NCBI GenBank assembly: GCA_027577595.1
Contig: JANBRJ010000039.1
Coordinates: 1-64,000 of the forward strand
Direction: 5' to 3'
DNA: 64,000 bases
DNA from: Coemansia sp. RSA 487
Lineage: Eukaryota > Kickxellomycota > Kickxellomycetes > Kickxellales > Kickxellaceae
Shown here: one piece after another, positions 43,197-52,473 of the stretch
How the letters are laid out: the number at the start of each line of letters is the position of its first letter
Position numbering within the stretch: position 1 is the stretch's first letter
Program-made: the position numbers and the translations under genes
Notes under the pieces: generated by a model
What the model was told of the DNA's origin: nothing
Database searches by the model: none
Seen by the model: the letters and a program-made list of their open reading frames with translations, nothing else

Positions 43197-43667
43197 TCAG
43201 TCCTCAACAACATCGTACATAACCTTGACCTTCAGGGAGCAGCCTGAGCATGGTGCAATCTCGCGCCCTTCTTCGAGGTCGTCCTCACTGATCTCGTAGT
43301 GAGCGCTGCACCTGCAGGGGAATGAAAAGACGCCAGTGCTCTCGTTAAAGTCCATGTCATCCAAGTCGACCTCGTCCTGGACAACACCACGAGCCTTGCT
43401 CTTTTGCGTACTGCGCTGCATATCGTATTCCCTGCGCCGGATTACGTCGCCAAGCACCGCCCATGCTGTGCTTAGCTCGTGGAATTTGACGCCTGTGTTT
43501 TCAGATGATATATCCATCGACTTTTCCGTATCTGATGTGTTGATTCTCTGGCTCTTGTCTGGATGCACCTGGCGACTCAGCGTGTAGTATGCTCGCTTGA
43601 TCTCCTCACGCGTGGCCGTGTTGTGGATACCAAGAACGGCATAGTGGTCAGGGTATGTGTCACACAT
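43197..43667 (-). CDS. DPH4: Dph4/Jjj3 J-domain protein with CSL zinc finger
   Basis: This 156-aa protein joins an N-terminal J domain and a C-terminal DPH-type (CSL) zinc finger. The J domain reads 'DHYAVLGIHNTATREEIKRA' then YYTLSRQVHPDKS, with the HPD motif that stimulates Hsp70. The zinc finger has 'FPCRCSAHYEISEDDLEEGR' and 'APCSGCSLKVKVMYDV', supplying four cysteines (CRC...CSGC). This architecture is diagnostic for Dph4/DNAJC24, a factor needed for the first steps of diphthamide synthesis on elongation factor 2. A short acidic insert lies in the J domain between helices II-III and IV (residues about 42-60). It is a single exon with its ATG at 43,667. Confidence 0.94.
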   Translation of the reverse strand: MCDTYPDHYAVLGIHNTATREEIKRAYYTLSRQVHPDKSQRINTSDTEKSMDISSENTGVKFHELSTAWAVLGDVIRRREYDMQRSTQKSKARGVVQDEVDLDDMDFNESTGVFSFPCRCSAHYEISEDDLEEGREIAPCSGCSLKVKVMYDVVED

Positions 43668-44087
43668 CGAGCTGTTTCTGTTTCTACTAGCTTGTGGCTG
43701 GGCTTTATGGAAAAAGAATATTCAAGCAAATGAATGGACGAAATTAATAGTACATTTTGAAACCGAATTGCAAAAACTGAATATATATATAGCCAAGGTG
43801 CTGCTTGATGTGGTCTAGAAAATAGAAAGTAAATATCAAAAATAAAGGCAAAAAAAAGCTGAGAAAAAGGCTGAGGGAAGAGAAAAACATAATTGCCAAA
43901 TTTTACCTAATCGGGAGCAAAACCACCGAACAAATTGTAGCTATGACAAGCTAGCTTTTGATAGCTTTTTAAAAAGCCTTTCTTTTACATGTTCTTGACA
44001 AAAGTCCGTCAAGAAAATAAAGATATTATTTATGGCAAACAAAGCAGGCTAATTCAAAGGTCGAAGCAAATACGTGGTATCCAGGGT
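43668..44087. other. Short intergenic region
   Basis: This 420 bp stretch lies between CMP kinase and Dph4 (both minus). It is purine-rich on the plus strand at 43,840-43,890, upstream of Dph4. Nothing else is recognised. Confidence 0.5.
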
Positions 44088-45038
44088 TTACAAATCGTCG
44101 TGTTTCCGCTCGAGACCCATGCGTTCTCTTGCAAGATCAGCTATGCTATATACCTGTTGCTCAAAAGTGAGGTTCGTGTTATCGATTACCATGGCATCAG
44201 GGGCAATACGCAGAGGCGAATTCTCGCGGTTAATGTCCTCGTAGTCGCGCTGCTCAAGCTCGCGTGCAATGTCCTCAACAGACGGGTGGTACTCTTGGGC
44301 GTCCTCAGGCCTGTTCAACTCTGTGCTATCATCCAAACGTTTGGCAGTTGCGTCCTCTTTCGCCTGGCTGTTCATCTCGTCCCATCGCCGGATCGCACGC
44401 GCCATGGCTGATGCATCGAGATATATCTTGAGCTCGGCGTTCGGAAACACCGTTGTGCCTATGTCTCTCCCATCCATGACTACGCCGCCGGGCATTGCCT
44501 TTGATTCGTCACCTGTTTGGCGAAGATTCGCTGACCGCGATTCCGCATCCTGTGCGAGTGATCGCTGGATACGGAGTGCTGCTTCGCGCACCCCGTTAGC
44601 GCTTGCGATCTTTGAAACCAGGCGGTTGATATCTGGCGTTCGGATCTCTCTGGAGACGTCCTCGTCATTCAAGAGGACTTTCACTGTGGGGACCACGAGC
44701 CGCCCGGTAGCAATCATCGTCAGCGTTGGACGGTCGGTAGTCTCTTGGATTTTTATCTGCAGCGACGCCTTGCTTATTAGTTCGGCGATCTCATCTGTGT
44801 GTTGACCGACATCTGATGGCGCAATGCCCCTGCGCAGCGCTAGGAGCGTAGCGCACCGGTATATCGACCCTGAGTCGATGTACCCGAAACCGAGCTCCCT
44901 TGCTACGGCCCGCGCGGTGCTGCTTTTGCCTGATGCTGCTGGTCCGTCTATGGCTATCGTAAAGTTGCGTGCTAGCCGCATGTGGCTAAGCGGCCAAAGG
45001 CAGCGTGAGTGCAGCGCCCTAGCTCGAGTGCAAATCAT
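44088..45038 (-). CDS. Bacterial-type (d)CMP kinase, probably mitochondrial
   Basis: This 316-aa enzyme belongs to the bacterial cytidylate kinase (Cmk) family, not to the eukaryotic UMP/CMP kinase family. The P-loop reads 'IAIDGPAASGKSSTARAVAR' (28-47), then 'LGFGYIDSGSIYRCATLLAL' (the Cmk 'YLDTGAMYRA' block), 'VVMDGRDIGTTVFPNAELKI' (187-206), 'IYLDASAMARAIRRWDE', and the closing 'ELEQRDYEDINRENSPL' and 'PDAMVIDNTNLTFEQQ'. Cmk transfers phosphate from ATP to CMP or dCMP. The leader 'MICTRARALHSRCLWPLSHM' then RLARN is rich in Arg/Ser/Leu with no acidic residue, which suggests import into mitochondria. Residues about 160-185 and 222-245 are extra compared with bacteria. It is divergent from TFIIE-alpha, with 349 bp between starts. 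The eukaryotic codon use and leader argue against contamination. Confidence 0.92.
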   Translation of the reverse strand: MICTRARALHSRCLWPLSHMRLARNFTIAIDGPAASGKSSTARAVARELGFGYIDSGSIYRCATLLALRRGIAPSDVGQHTDEIAELISKASLQIKIQETTDRPTLTMIATGRLVVPTVKVLLNDEDVSREIRTPDINRLVSKIASANGVREAALRIQRSLAQDAESRSANLRQTGDESKAMPGGVVMDGRDIGTTVFPNAELKIYLDASAMARAIRRWDEMNSQAKEDATAKRLDDSTELNRPEDAQEYHPSVEDIARELEQRDYEDINRENSPLRIAPDAMVIDNTNLTFEQQVYSIADLARERMGLERKHDDL

Positions 45039-45387
45039 GGTTGAAAAAAAACAATAGAAAGAAAAGGTTGTGCTAAATTTTGAAGAGGTGAAAATTCGAA
45101 TTGCAAAAAAAATATTTTTCCACCAAGAATACACTTTTCCACCCATGCAGAGGAAATTAAAGCGAGCTGCATAAGCAGCGTTTGCTCACAGCCCTTTTCT
45201 GCTTTGCTTTTGCTCTTTTTCTTTATTTTTTTCTTTTCTTTTGAAAAATTGCGATTGCGGGCATTGGAGGATTTTGGACAAGGGAGTTATTTCCGGAGCT
45301 TGTTTTTTTCAAACACACTCTCGCCTTCATTGTCTTTATTTCCATAGCATTTTGTAACAACATTTCTACAATCAAACAATAGAACAA
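45039..45387. promoter_or_regulatory. Divergent promoter region, CMP kinase / TFIIE-alpha
   Basis: This 349 bp stretch shows the strand-specific tract pattern clearly: purine-rich on the plus strand next to CMP kinase (45,045-45,110) and pyrimidine-rich next to TFIIE-alpha (45,190-45,330, long T/C runs). Confidence 0.6.
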
Positions 45388-47286
45388 ATGTCGCAAGAGA
45401 GTCTGGATATAGTTCGGCAGCTAGTTGCCATTGTGGCGCGCACCTTTTATAAGGACGAGTACGTGATTGCGCTCGACTACTTGAATCGCCACGAGATTGC
45501 GCGTAGCGATGTGCTCCACAAGTATTTGCATGTAATGCCCCGCGAAATGTGCAGGATATATGGCGAGCTGGAGAAACACAAGCTGGTGAAGCGGGTCAAG
45601 CGTCGTGACGAGCAGTTGGACAACTCGCCGTACCAGCGCAAAACAGCGCAAATATACTTTTACATCGATTATAAACAGTTTGTGGACGTGGTGAAGTGGC
45701 GCATGTGGATGCTACGCGAGATGGTTACAGAAAAGATCCGTAAGGAGCAGCAGAACCTGGGGTATGACTGTCCGCGATGCGGGCGACGCTACAACTCAAT
45801 GGACGTGCTGTCGCTGTCGGACGAGATGGACGGCGTGTTCCGGTGCGACTATTGCGGCTCAGAATTGATTGACAACATGAGCTCGGAGCTGTCTCACAAG
45901 GCGCAGAAGGAGCTGTCTGACTTTATGGATCAGTTTAAAACGATTATTGATTTGCTCCGGAAGACAGACACAATTACGTTACCGCCGCCGACGCCGCTCA
46001 GTGAGGTCCCAGTGCCGAACATGAACGGCGAGAATGGGGACGCTGGCGACGGCAAAGGAAGGCTCGCTATGGGTAAAGGATTGAGTGTATCTAGGGACAC
46101 TGGCCTTACGAGCGGTGACACAGTCATTGCCTTTGCATCGGACCTATCGGCAGAAGAAGCTGCGCGCATCCGCGAGATCGAGCTTGCGAAGAAGCTGCAG
46201 CAGAATGCACTGCCTCCATGGCACATTTGGTCGACCGTGTCCGGCGTGCAAATGGTGCCCGGCCAGAAAATCACATCGGAGGCGCAGGCCATGCACACGC
46301 GGTATGTCGAGCGACAGAGTATACGCAAGAATCGGTGGAACAAGCGCGAGAGAGACCGTGCTAGAGCTGTGGTCAAGGAGATGGAGTTGCAGCTGCGCGC
46401 AATTGCTGACGGAAAGGGTGGGTCCAAGGAGATATTCGAGGAGCAAGAAGACGAGAAGAACGAAAGGTACTACGCCGAATACTACTCGAGACTCGCGCAC
46501 CGCGTGGGAATCGAAATGCCTGAGGATCCGCGCAAGAACTACCAAATTCTGCTGGACCAGCTGGCAAAGGACGAGGAGCTGGAGAAGGCCGAGGCAGAAA
46601 AGCACAAGCTGGAGATGGAAAAGATGGAGAAAGAGCGCAAGGAAGCCGCTGCCGCTGCTGCTGCTGCCCATGGACGTGACAGGAACGCAGGAAACTCGTA
46701 TCGGTACCGCGGCAAATTCAACTCACACTACCACAAATACAACAGACGCAACTATCGCCACGGGCGCAAAGCCACACATAGGTTGTTTGGGTTTGTCGAT
46801 GCTGCTCTTGATAATGCGGCTGGTACTGGTGACACCATTTCTGATAAGAAGAACGACAACGATGAAGAAAGGGATGGTGGTGATGCTGAGGCGAATGGTA
46901 CTGCGGGTAATGAGCACGAAGATGGTGGCGACAGCAAAGTAGACAGAAATGCAACTGCTAGCGGAGGCTATGTGTCTGACGCAGGGGCTGACCATGAGGC
47001 AGAGGTCCCAGACCCAAGCGTCGGCGGAATCTACGTACTGTCGCAAGCGAAACGACGTCGGCTGGGGCTCGATGGGTTGGAATCCTTCGAGCTTACTGAC
47101 GCTGTGCCCGACAGCATTGTTCTCGATGTTGACAGTCACATTCCGAACACGGATATTAGTGTCAAGGGAAAACCAAAGCCGATGTCGCAGGTAACACCAC
47201 AGGACGAAAGCGACATGACACTGGATGAGTACACCGAGTACTGGAACGCATGGCATCGGACAGAGGCTGGTGTCGTTGGTGCATGA
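45388..47286 (+). CDS. TFA1: TFIIE-alpha, general transcription factor subunit
   Basis: This is a 632-aa single-exon protein. The N-terminal winged-helix region (about 1-115) reads 'LVAIVARTFYKDEYVIALDY', 'RREM..IYGELEKHKLVKRV' in style, and 'YFYIDYKQFVDVVKWRMWML'. A zinc ribbon follows at about 128-160: 'YDCPRCGRRYNSMDVLSL' and 'FRCDYCGSELIDN', giving C..C...C..C. A charged coiled-coil stretch (about 395-430) ends in poly-Ala. The C-terminal third is acidic and Gly/Asp-rich and ends in 'DMTLDEYTEYWNAW', like the acidic tail that contacts TFIIH. TFIIE-alpha recruits TFIIH to the RNA polymerase II preinitiation complex. The ATG is at 45,388. The protein is longer than the human one (439 aa) because of the disordered C-terminal part. 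Confidence 0.95.
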   Translation: MSQESLDIVRQLVAIVARTFYKDEYVIALDYLNRHEIARSDVLHKYLHVMPREMCRIYGELEKHKLVKRVKRRDEQLDNSPYQRKTAQIYFYIDYKQFVDVVKWRMWMLREMVTEKIRKEQQNLGYDCPRCGRRYNSMDVLSLSDEMDGVFRCDYCGSELIDNMSSELSHKAQKELSDFMDQFKTIIDLLRKTDTITLPPPTPLSEVPVPNMNGENGDAGDGKGRLAMGKGLSVSRDTGLTSGDTVIAFASDLSAEEAARIREIELAKKLQQNALPPWHIWSTVSGVQMVPGQKITSEAQAMHTRYVERQSIRKNRWNKRERDRARAVVKEMELQLRAIADGKGGSKEIFEEQEDEKNERYYAEYYSRLAHRVGIEMPEDPRKNYQILLDQLAKDEELEKAEAEKHKLEMEKMEKERKEAAAAAAAAHGRDRNAGNSYRYRGKFNSHYHKYNRRNYRHGRKATHRLFGFVDAALDNAAGTGDTISDKKNDNDEERDGGDAEANGTAGNEHEDGGDSKVDRNATASGGYVSDAGADHEAEVPDPSVGGIYVLSQAKRRRLGLDGLESFELTDAVPDSIVLDVDSHIPNTDISVKGKPKPMSQVTPQDESDMTLDEYTEYWNAWHRTEAGVVGA

Positions 47287-47581
47287 GATGCTGCTTTCTC
47301 TTATAACCTTGAAGGCAATAAATACGTGCACGCTTTGGAGCAGATTCGCCTTTGCGGCTTTTTCCAGGAATAAAGGTCAATCCAGGTTTTCTCCATCAGC
47401 TTGGCTTCGAGGTGATCTCCTTTTGGGTACATGATAAGTACAAATCTTACACTTTAAAGTACTGAAATTGCATTTCACACATGACAATAATAGGAAACCC
47501 AATGGTTTATAAACATTTCCACAAAAGATTCATTTATTCGCGCAACTGTGGTATCTTGAGGTTCCAAAAAGGCTATAAGCT

Positions 47582-48740
47582 GTGCAATTGGACCGTTTCT
47601 GTTACCTGCATTTTCTGCTTCTGTCATACTATCGTAGCTTGCTAGCCATTTTCAACAAGCTTATCTTCACTTTCTTTGGTTACCATGTTCAATGTCATTG
47701 CCTGCTTTGCTTCTCGAAAAATATGGCCCAGAGCTGCTTACCAGATCGTTTAGAGCACCATCCAATCCGGCACTCTGGCTTTTACATGACTCTTTTCAAA
47801 GTCCTCGAAAGCGCAATTTCATTAGTCGAGCAAGTTCTGACATATCTAGTTCACCCTACCGGAGTACGAGTACCAGTGGATTATGACAAATGTGTGAGGT
47901 TTGCTGCTCCTCATCCAAATGGAGATGCCTATAAAGATTCTGATGGCGAGGCTGCTAATGGCATTGCCTGGGATGGGTGAATGGATGGAGCCGTTTATAC
48001 ATATCCAACACCTAGTGCTTTTGTAAAGTCAGACCATCCGTTGACACCATACAGCCTGCGCGGAAAAGCTGCAAGTCGTTGTCAAGATTAAAAACATATT
48101 ATTGGCATCCAGAGTTGCAGAATACAGCGTACACAGTTGGAAAACTCTGATATTCTGAACGACAAAACTGCAGCTACGTCGATATGATTCTACGCCGTGG
48201 AGGATGTAGAGATTTCAGACATCCAATTTAGAGACCCTATCAGCGAATACGATAAGAACATATCCCTCAATATTCGCGGATCGATGGCTTCTTCGCACAT
48301 CCATGATGGTTCTATGAACCTTGGGGGCTTTATCTCGGGCTACAAACAGTCAGCCAGCAGCACTGAAATTAAGAACGGCCATGCTGTATGCTTTCCAAAC
48401 TCGTGCCAGTATTCCGGACTGCCAATAAAGTTGATTGCTTCAGCCAAGACCGGATTTGTGAAGATGCTGTATTTCCACTTTGTTCATCCAGGCGTACGTC
48501 TTCTATCGACATCGATTGTAGCACCAAAACAGCAATAATGGTGTGCCAAAGAGGTGGTTTCTACACTGCACACATTCCCCACCGAGCTTTGCCATATGAT
48601 CTTGCAGAAAGCTGGGATTCCAATGTCGCTAAGGGCAGCACGCAAAAAGTGCCTTGATCTAGATGGCCTTCACAAACGCAACGAGGGCGAAGAGCATTGC
48701 TGTCACGTATATGTATGCTACGCAAGCGTACTGTAATGAA
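47582..48740 (+). pseudogene. Decayed DUF4246-family gene
   Basis: Pieces match the C-terminal half of the fungal DUF4246 family: 'TYLVHPTGVRVPVDYDKCVR' (about 47,838-47,900), 'YTYPTPSAFVKSDHPL', 'LQVVVKIKNILLASRVAEYS' (about 48,068-48,127), 'VEDVEISDIQFRDPISEYDK' (48,200-48,259), 'GHAVCFPNSCQYSG' and 'PGVRLLSTSIVAPKQQ' (about 48,380-48,535), then the end block 'LPTELCHMILQKAGIPMSL'-like (about 48,565-48,640). An in-frame TGA lies at 47,978-47,980. A frame change occurs near 48,070, and more stops and shifts lie between 48,130 and 48,200 and again after 48,535. The N-terminal half is missing. DUF4246 function is not established; a 2-oxoglutarate-oxygenase-like fold has been discussed. It is the host's own gene, inactivated and 5'-truncated. 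The family call is from remembered motifs. Confidence 0.78.
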
Positions 48741-49336
48741 CCTTTCCTGCCTATCAGTACTGTTGATAATGTATCTAGCGTTTTTATTAAAGCCAACAAG
48801 CGTAGTTCGATAAAGAATCGACACTTAGATAGTGGTGTTCCAAATGCTTTTTTGATAAAGCATGAATAAAGTCAGTAGCACAATATGCGCAGACGGTAAG
48901 GACAACTAGCGAATGGCAAAAGCTTATAGATCCATATACCAAACACGTTATTGCCGTTTTTATTAAGCCGAGTTTTAACCGGGTCCTGGTGATGTTGGTG
49001 GGGAAATGTCTGTACGGTTGGAGAATGGAAAAAAATGGTAGTGATAGGAGGGAAAGATATCACGACTTTCTAGCCTTCTCCGCACAAACAGGCCCACGCG
49101 CACTCCTATAAACGGAAATAAGGGCATATGACAGGAGGGGAACTATGCCAGTCATGTTTCCCATGTTATTTTTTGCACCTTGTCTAGCTTTTTCTTTCTT
49201 CTCCTTCCACATCTATTGTGCTTGTCTCGATATTAGTTATCAAAAAGAAAAGACGCTACATCCATTGTCTTTTCCTGTTACTTGAACACCCTTTTGCTAC
49301 GTTGTATTAAATATATATTCTATACCAGGGAACATA
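48741..49336. other. Intergenic region upstream of the GPI-PLD-like gene
   Basis: About 600 bp separate the DUF4246 remnant from the next start codon. It is pyrimidine-rich on the plus strand at about 49,180-49,280. A frame at 48,663-48,869 may be further decayed sequence. No intact gene is seen. Confidence 0.45.
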
Positions 49337-52084
49337 ATGGGCGTTATAGCAACCTTGATGTTCCTCACCGTCTGTGCGTTCCTCGTTGGCGTGAACGGGG
49401 GCGGACCAGCGGTGCACAATGAGGTGGCCGAGCGTGCACGGCGATGGTTCTACGAGTACCTTACAGGCGACCACGGTGAGCGTGTGATGCGATTCCGAGG
49501 GATCTTGGACCGACAAGCCGAGAGCCTGCAAGCCGGAGTGATATTCCCCGACTGGGGATACGGGTGCCTGTCGATGGACGAGGAGGCAGAGGAGGCGCAC
49601 TGGACGCCGTTTCTGGAGCATGGGGTCGAATACCTAAGGAGGACGTATCATGAGCCGTACAGCCAAGAGGGTGAGCAATTGGTCGCGTTCCTGTTGGGCA
49701 TAGCTTCCCATATGGTGGCCGACGAGCTGTGGCACAGTCTTTCGGGATTACGGGACGGGTTCATGCGGACATTGGCGAACTCAACGTTCCGCGGCGACTA
49801 TGGTCAGGCGCACAGCGTATTAGACGTGGGTGGCGATTTCGCAATGGCCCATATGAACGACCTGGGGTTTATGCGCGACAAGTGGGCGGTGCCACTCAGG
49901 GACATTGCAGCAATATATGAGCGAATGGGCATTCCGGTTGGTCAGTGGAGGATGAGGGCATGTGTGAGCAGGCAGTTCTATGCGATGGAGGCTGTCAAGC
50001 GGTTTGGCCGCGGGCTGTTCCCTACGTATGCGGCCAAGGCGCCGATGCTGACTGAGCGGCTGGACGATTACGTTATCGGTGGGCTGTACTCGATGGCAGC
50101 TGGAACCACGGAATGCTGGCACGCGTTGGTCGATTGGTTTGTTGATGGGAACTTCACCAAGAAATGTTTAGTACGCGACCGTCGGCACAAAGCCAGTGGG
50201 AATTCTGTGGCAAGCAATAGAGAGTCGCTTGGTAAAAAACAGTCCGCCTCGATGCTACACCAGGTCGAGCACGCACTTCGTGAAAGCAACAATTACAACA
50301 AATACCTGGAATTTGTCCAGCACAACATCTCATCATACGAAAGCAATGGGATACTGTATCTGAGTACCACACACAGCCAACCGACAACAACAGCGACTGT
50401 CATTTCTGATGTCGATGCCTTACCACATAGGGATATGTCCGGCGGGCGGCAGCATGCCTTTGCTGCTCACAAGAAACCTATAAAAGCAGCTGGCGAGTGT
50501 GCTGAGCTAGGGTTGCTGTTCCCAAAGATCAAGCAGTTATACACGACAAGCGCATATTCTGGATTCGGCACCGCCGTGGCTACGGGTGATTTTAGCGGCA
50601 GCGGACGTACAAGTATAGCGATCAGTGCGCCATATTACAGAAGCGATCCTGACCTTGGTCTCAAAGCAAGCAACACCAAAGGGAGCCCCGGCGTGGTTGG
50701 TGCTGTTTTTGTTTTGGAGGAGCAGGATCTGGAGTATGCGATGGCTAGCCAGGATATCAGGGACGCTGATCCTGTGGTTATTCAGCCAAGCAATGGCGAT
50801 GAGCAATCAAGCACAGGTAGCAGCAGAACATCCAAGTTCCCAGTGTTTGGGTCGTCGCTTGCGGTGGTTGATTTTAACGCCGATGGCATCGACGATCTGG
50901 TGGTTGGAAGCAGCGGATACGGCGCAGATCCCGCGGGGCAGGTGCTTGGACGGATCGACGTGTACTTGGGGCGGCCGGGCAAAGGACTCGCCTCGTCGCC
51001 CGACTTTACGCTGACTAGTGAGCAGCTGGCAAGGTACACAGGCAGCTCGCGGTCGGTGCAGCGCATCGGCGGGTTTCTGTTTGGCGAAGACGTAAACAAC
51101 GACGGGTTTGTCGATCTTCTGATTGGCGCACCCTATAACTCGGACACGTCGCGCGATCGGCACGCAGGCCGCATGTACGGATATATTTCGCGTGCGTCGC
51201 GAGACGTCAGAGCGAGCAGGCCGCTGATGGGGCCGCCGGATTTTATGCTTGCGTCGCCTGCGCGCCAGCCGTTCGAGTGGTTCGGATTCACTGCCACCGC
51301 GGTTCATATGAAGGAGACGAACATGTCAATGCTGCTTGTAGGTGCGCCTGGGCATAGCAGCATGGCAGAGGGGTCGAGCGACGAGGTGCACAGCTTAGCT
51401 GGAAAGGTGTATGCGTTCGCTGTGGCCAACACCACTGCGGCAGGCACCGTTGTGGTCCAGCCCAGGTTTGAAGGGCTTGCGTTTGCCGTTGGAAAGGAGA
51501 AGACGCAGCTCGGCAGCAGCATCCATATCTGGGAAGCCGGTTTGGCGGCCGTTTCCGACGGCGCTGCACAACCACCGCTTGTGCTTCTTGGGTCACCGTC
51601 AGAGCATGCGCTGGCTGCAGCCTCCCATGATGCAGCAATGCGTGTTGCAGGGCCTGGGTTCCCAACAGAGCCGATTCCCGCTCGCGGGTGGCAGACAGGC
51701 GAGGTGCGTATCCTCGATCCGCAGCAATGGCCGAACGGTACAGCCCACAGTGGCAGTGGCACAATTTCTGGGTTACTGGCTACTATTTTGGGTACGCAGA
51801 GCCCTGGCCATTTTGGCCGTGCACTGGCATCCAGAGGAGCCGAACTGTGGATCGGCGAGCCGATCAGCGAGTCGGAGGACGGCCGCATCTACCAGTGGCA
51901 TGCAGGCACCGACGAGCCTGCATGCTTCTTCCTGCGCAACACGATAGGCAAAGCACGGCTGGGCCAGGCTATTAGAAGCGTTAGGCGCGGCAACAATGAG
52001 ATTCTCGTCGTCACGGCGCCGCATGACAGTCAGTTCTCCAGGCTCTCTGGCAGCGTGCTCCTGATGGAGCGGCCCATCCAATGA
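49337..52084 (+). CDS. GPI-specific phospholipase D-like protein (Zn-phospholipase + FG-GAP propeller)
   Basis: This 915-aa secreted protein has a signal peptide at residues 1-20. An N-terminal zinc-dependent phospholipase C-like domain (about 21-300) follows, with 'HNEVAERARRWFYEYL', 'QAGVIFPDWGYGC', 'GIASHMVADELWHSL' and 'HSVLDVGGDFAMAHMND'; the His and Asp residues are the expected zinc ligands. The C-terminal half is an integrin-alpha-like beta-propeller with FG-GAP repeats: 'YSGFGTAVATGDFSGSGRTS', 'FGSSLAVVDFNADGIDDLVV', 'LFGEDVNNDGFVDLLIGAPY', 'EWFGFTATAVHMKE...LLVGAPGHS', and 'FGRALASRGAELWIGEP'. Several have calcium-loop DxNxDGxxD cores. In animals GPI-PLD cleaves GPI anchors. In fungi the role is unclear, perhaps wall or membrane remodelling. 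No intron is seen. It is longer than the mammalian protein (about 840 aa). Confidence 0.92.
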   Translation: MGVIATLMFLTVCAFLVGVNGGGPAVHNEVAERARRWFYEYLTGDHGERVMRFRGILDRQAESLQAGVIFPDWGYGCLSMDEEAEEAHWTPFLEHGVEYLRRTYHEPYSQEGEQLVAFLLGIASHMVADELWHSLSGLRDGFMRTLANSTFRGDYGQAHSVLDVGGDFAMAHMNDLGFMRDKWAVPLRDIAAIYERMGIPVGQWRMRACVSRQFYAMEAVKRFGRGLFPTYAAKAPMLTERLDDYVIGGLYSMAAGTTECWHALVDWFVDGNFTKKCLVRDRRHKASGNSVASNRESLGKKQSASMLHQVEHALRESNNYNKYLEFVQHNISSYESNGILYLSTTHSQPTTTATVISDVDALPHRDMSGGRQHAFAAHKKPIKAAGECAELGLLFPKIKQLYTTSAYSGFGTAVATGDFSGSGRTSIAISAPYYRSDPDLGLKASNTKGSPGVVGAVFVLEEQDLEYAMASQDIRDADPVVIQPSNGDEQSSTGSSRTSKFPVFGSSLAVVDFNADGIDDLVVGSSGYGADPAGQVLGRIDVYLGRPGKGLASSPDFTLTSEQLARYTGSSRSVQRIGGFLFGEDVNNDGFVDLLIGAPYNSDTSRDRHAGRMYGYISRASRDVRASRPLMGPPDFMLASPARQPFEWFGFTATAVHMKETNMSMLLVGAPGHSSMAEGSSDEVHSLAGKVYAFAVANTTAAGTVVVQPRFEGLAFAVGKEKTQLGSSIHIWEAGLAAVSDGAAQPPLVLLGSPSEHALAAASHDAAMRVAGPGFPTEPIPARGWQTGEVRILDPQQWPNGTAHSGSGTISGLLATILGTQSPGHFGRALASRGAELWIGEPISESEDGRIYQWHAGTDEPACFFLRNTIGKARLGQAIRSVRRGNNEILVVTAPHDSQFSRLSGSVLLMERPIQ

Positions 52085-52473
52085 CTAGTATCATGGCGAC
52101 GATTCGTTCAATGAGCCAGGCTTTGTTTGCGACCTTGATAACAGCGCGCTTGCCCAATGCGGATTTCTTTAATTATATTGAGGTTTGCAGACGGGGTTTG
52201 GTGTCTCATCTCAGCTTACCCCAATTTTTCGCACAGGGCGCTCGGAAATCAGAGATTAGGTTCAGGGGGAGAAGGCTGAGCGAATTTTTTTCTCACCTTG
52301 CGAAAGATTAGAGAACGGTCTTTTTCCTTCTTCGTATCCACTAAGATTAATCTTTTTGTCTATACTTTATCTACTCTTTTATTCCTACTATTGTTGCTCT
52401 TATAGATTCGCTCTAGCTTGAGGTTGTGTTGCCTTTTGTTCGTCTGCTCTTCGTTTTTCGCCTTCTATAGATC
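52085..52473. promoter_or_regulatory. Intergenic region / leader upstream of Clu1
   Basis: This 389 bp stretch turns strongly pyrimidine-rich on the plus strand from about 52,318 to 52,465, immediately before the Clu1 ATG. No gene is seen. Confidence 0.55.

Noticed and set aside
44088-45038. Bacterial contamination as the source of the CMP kinase
   Set aside because: It is flanked closely by fungal Dph4 and TFIIE-alpha, has a leader peptide and shares the local base pattern, so it is part of this genome.
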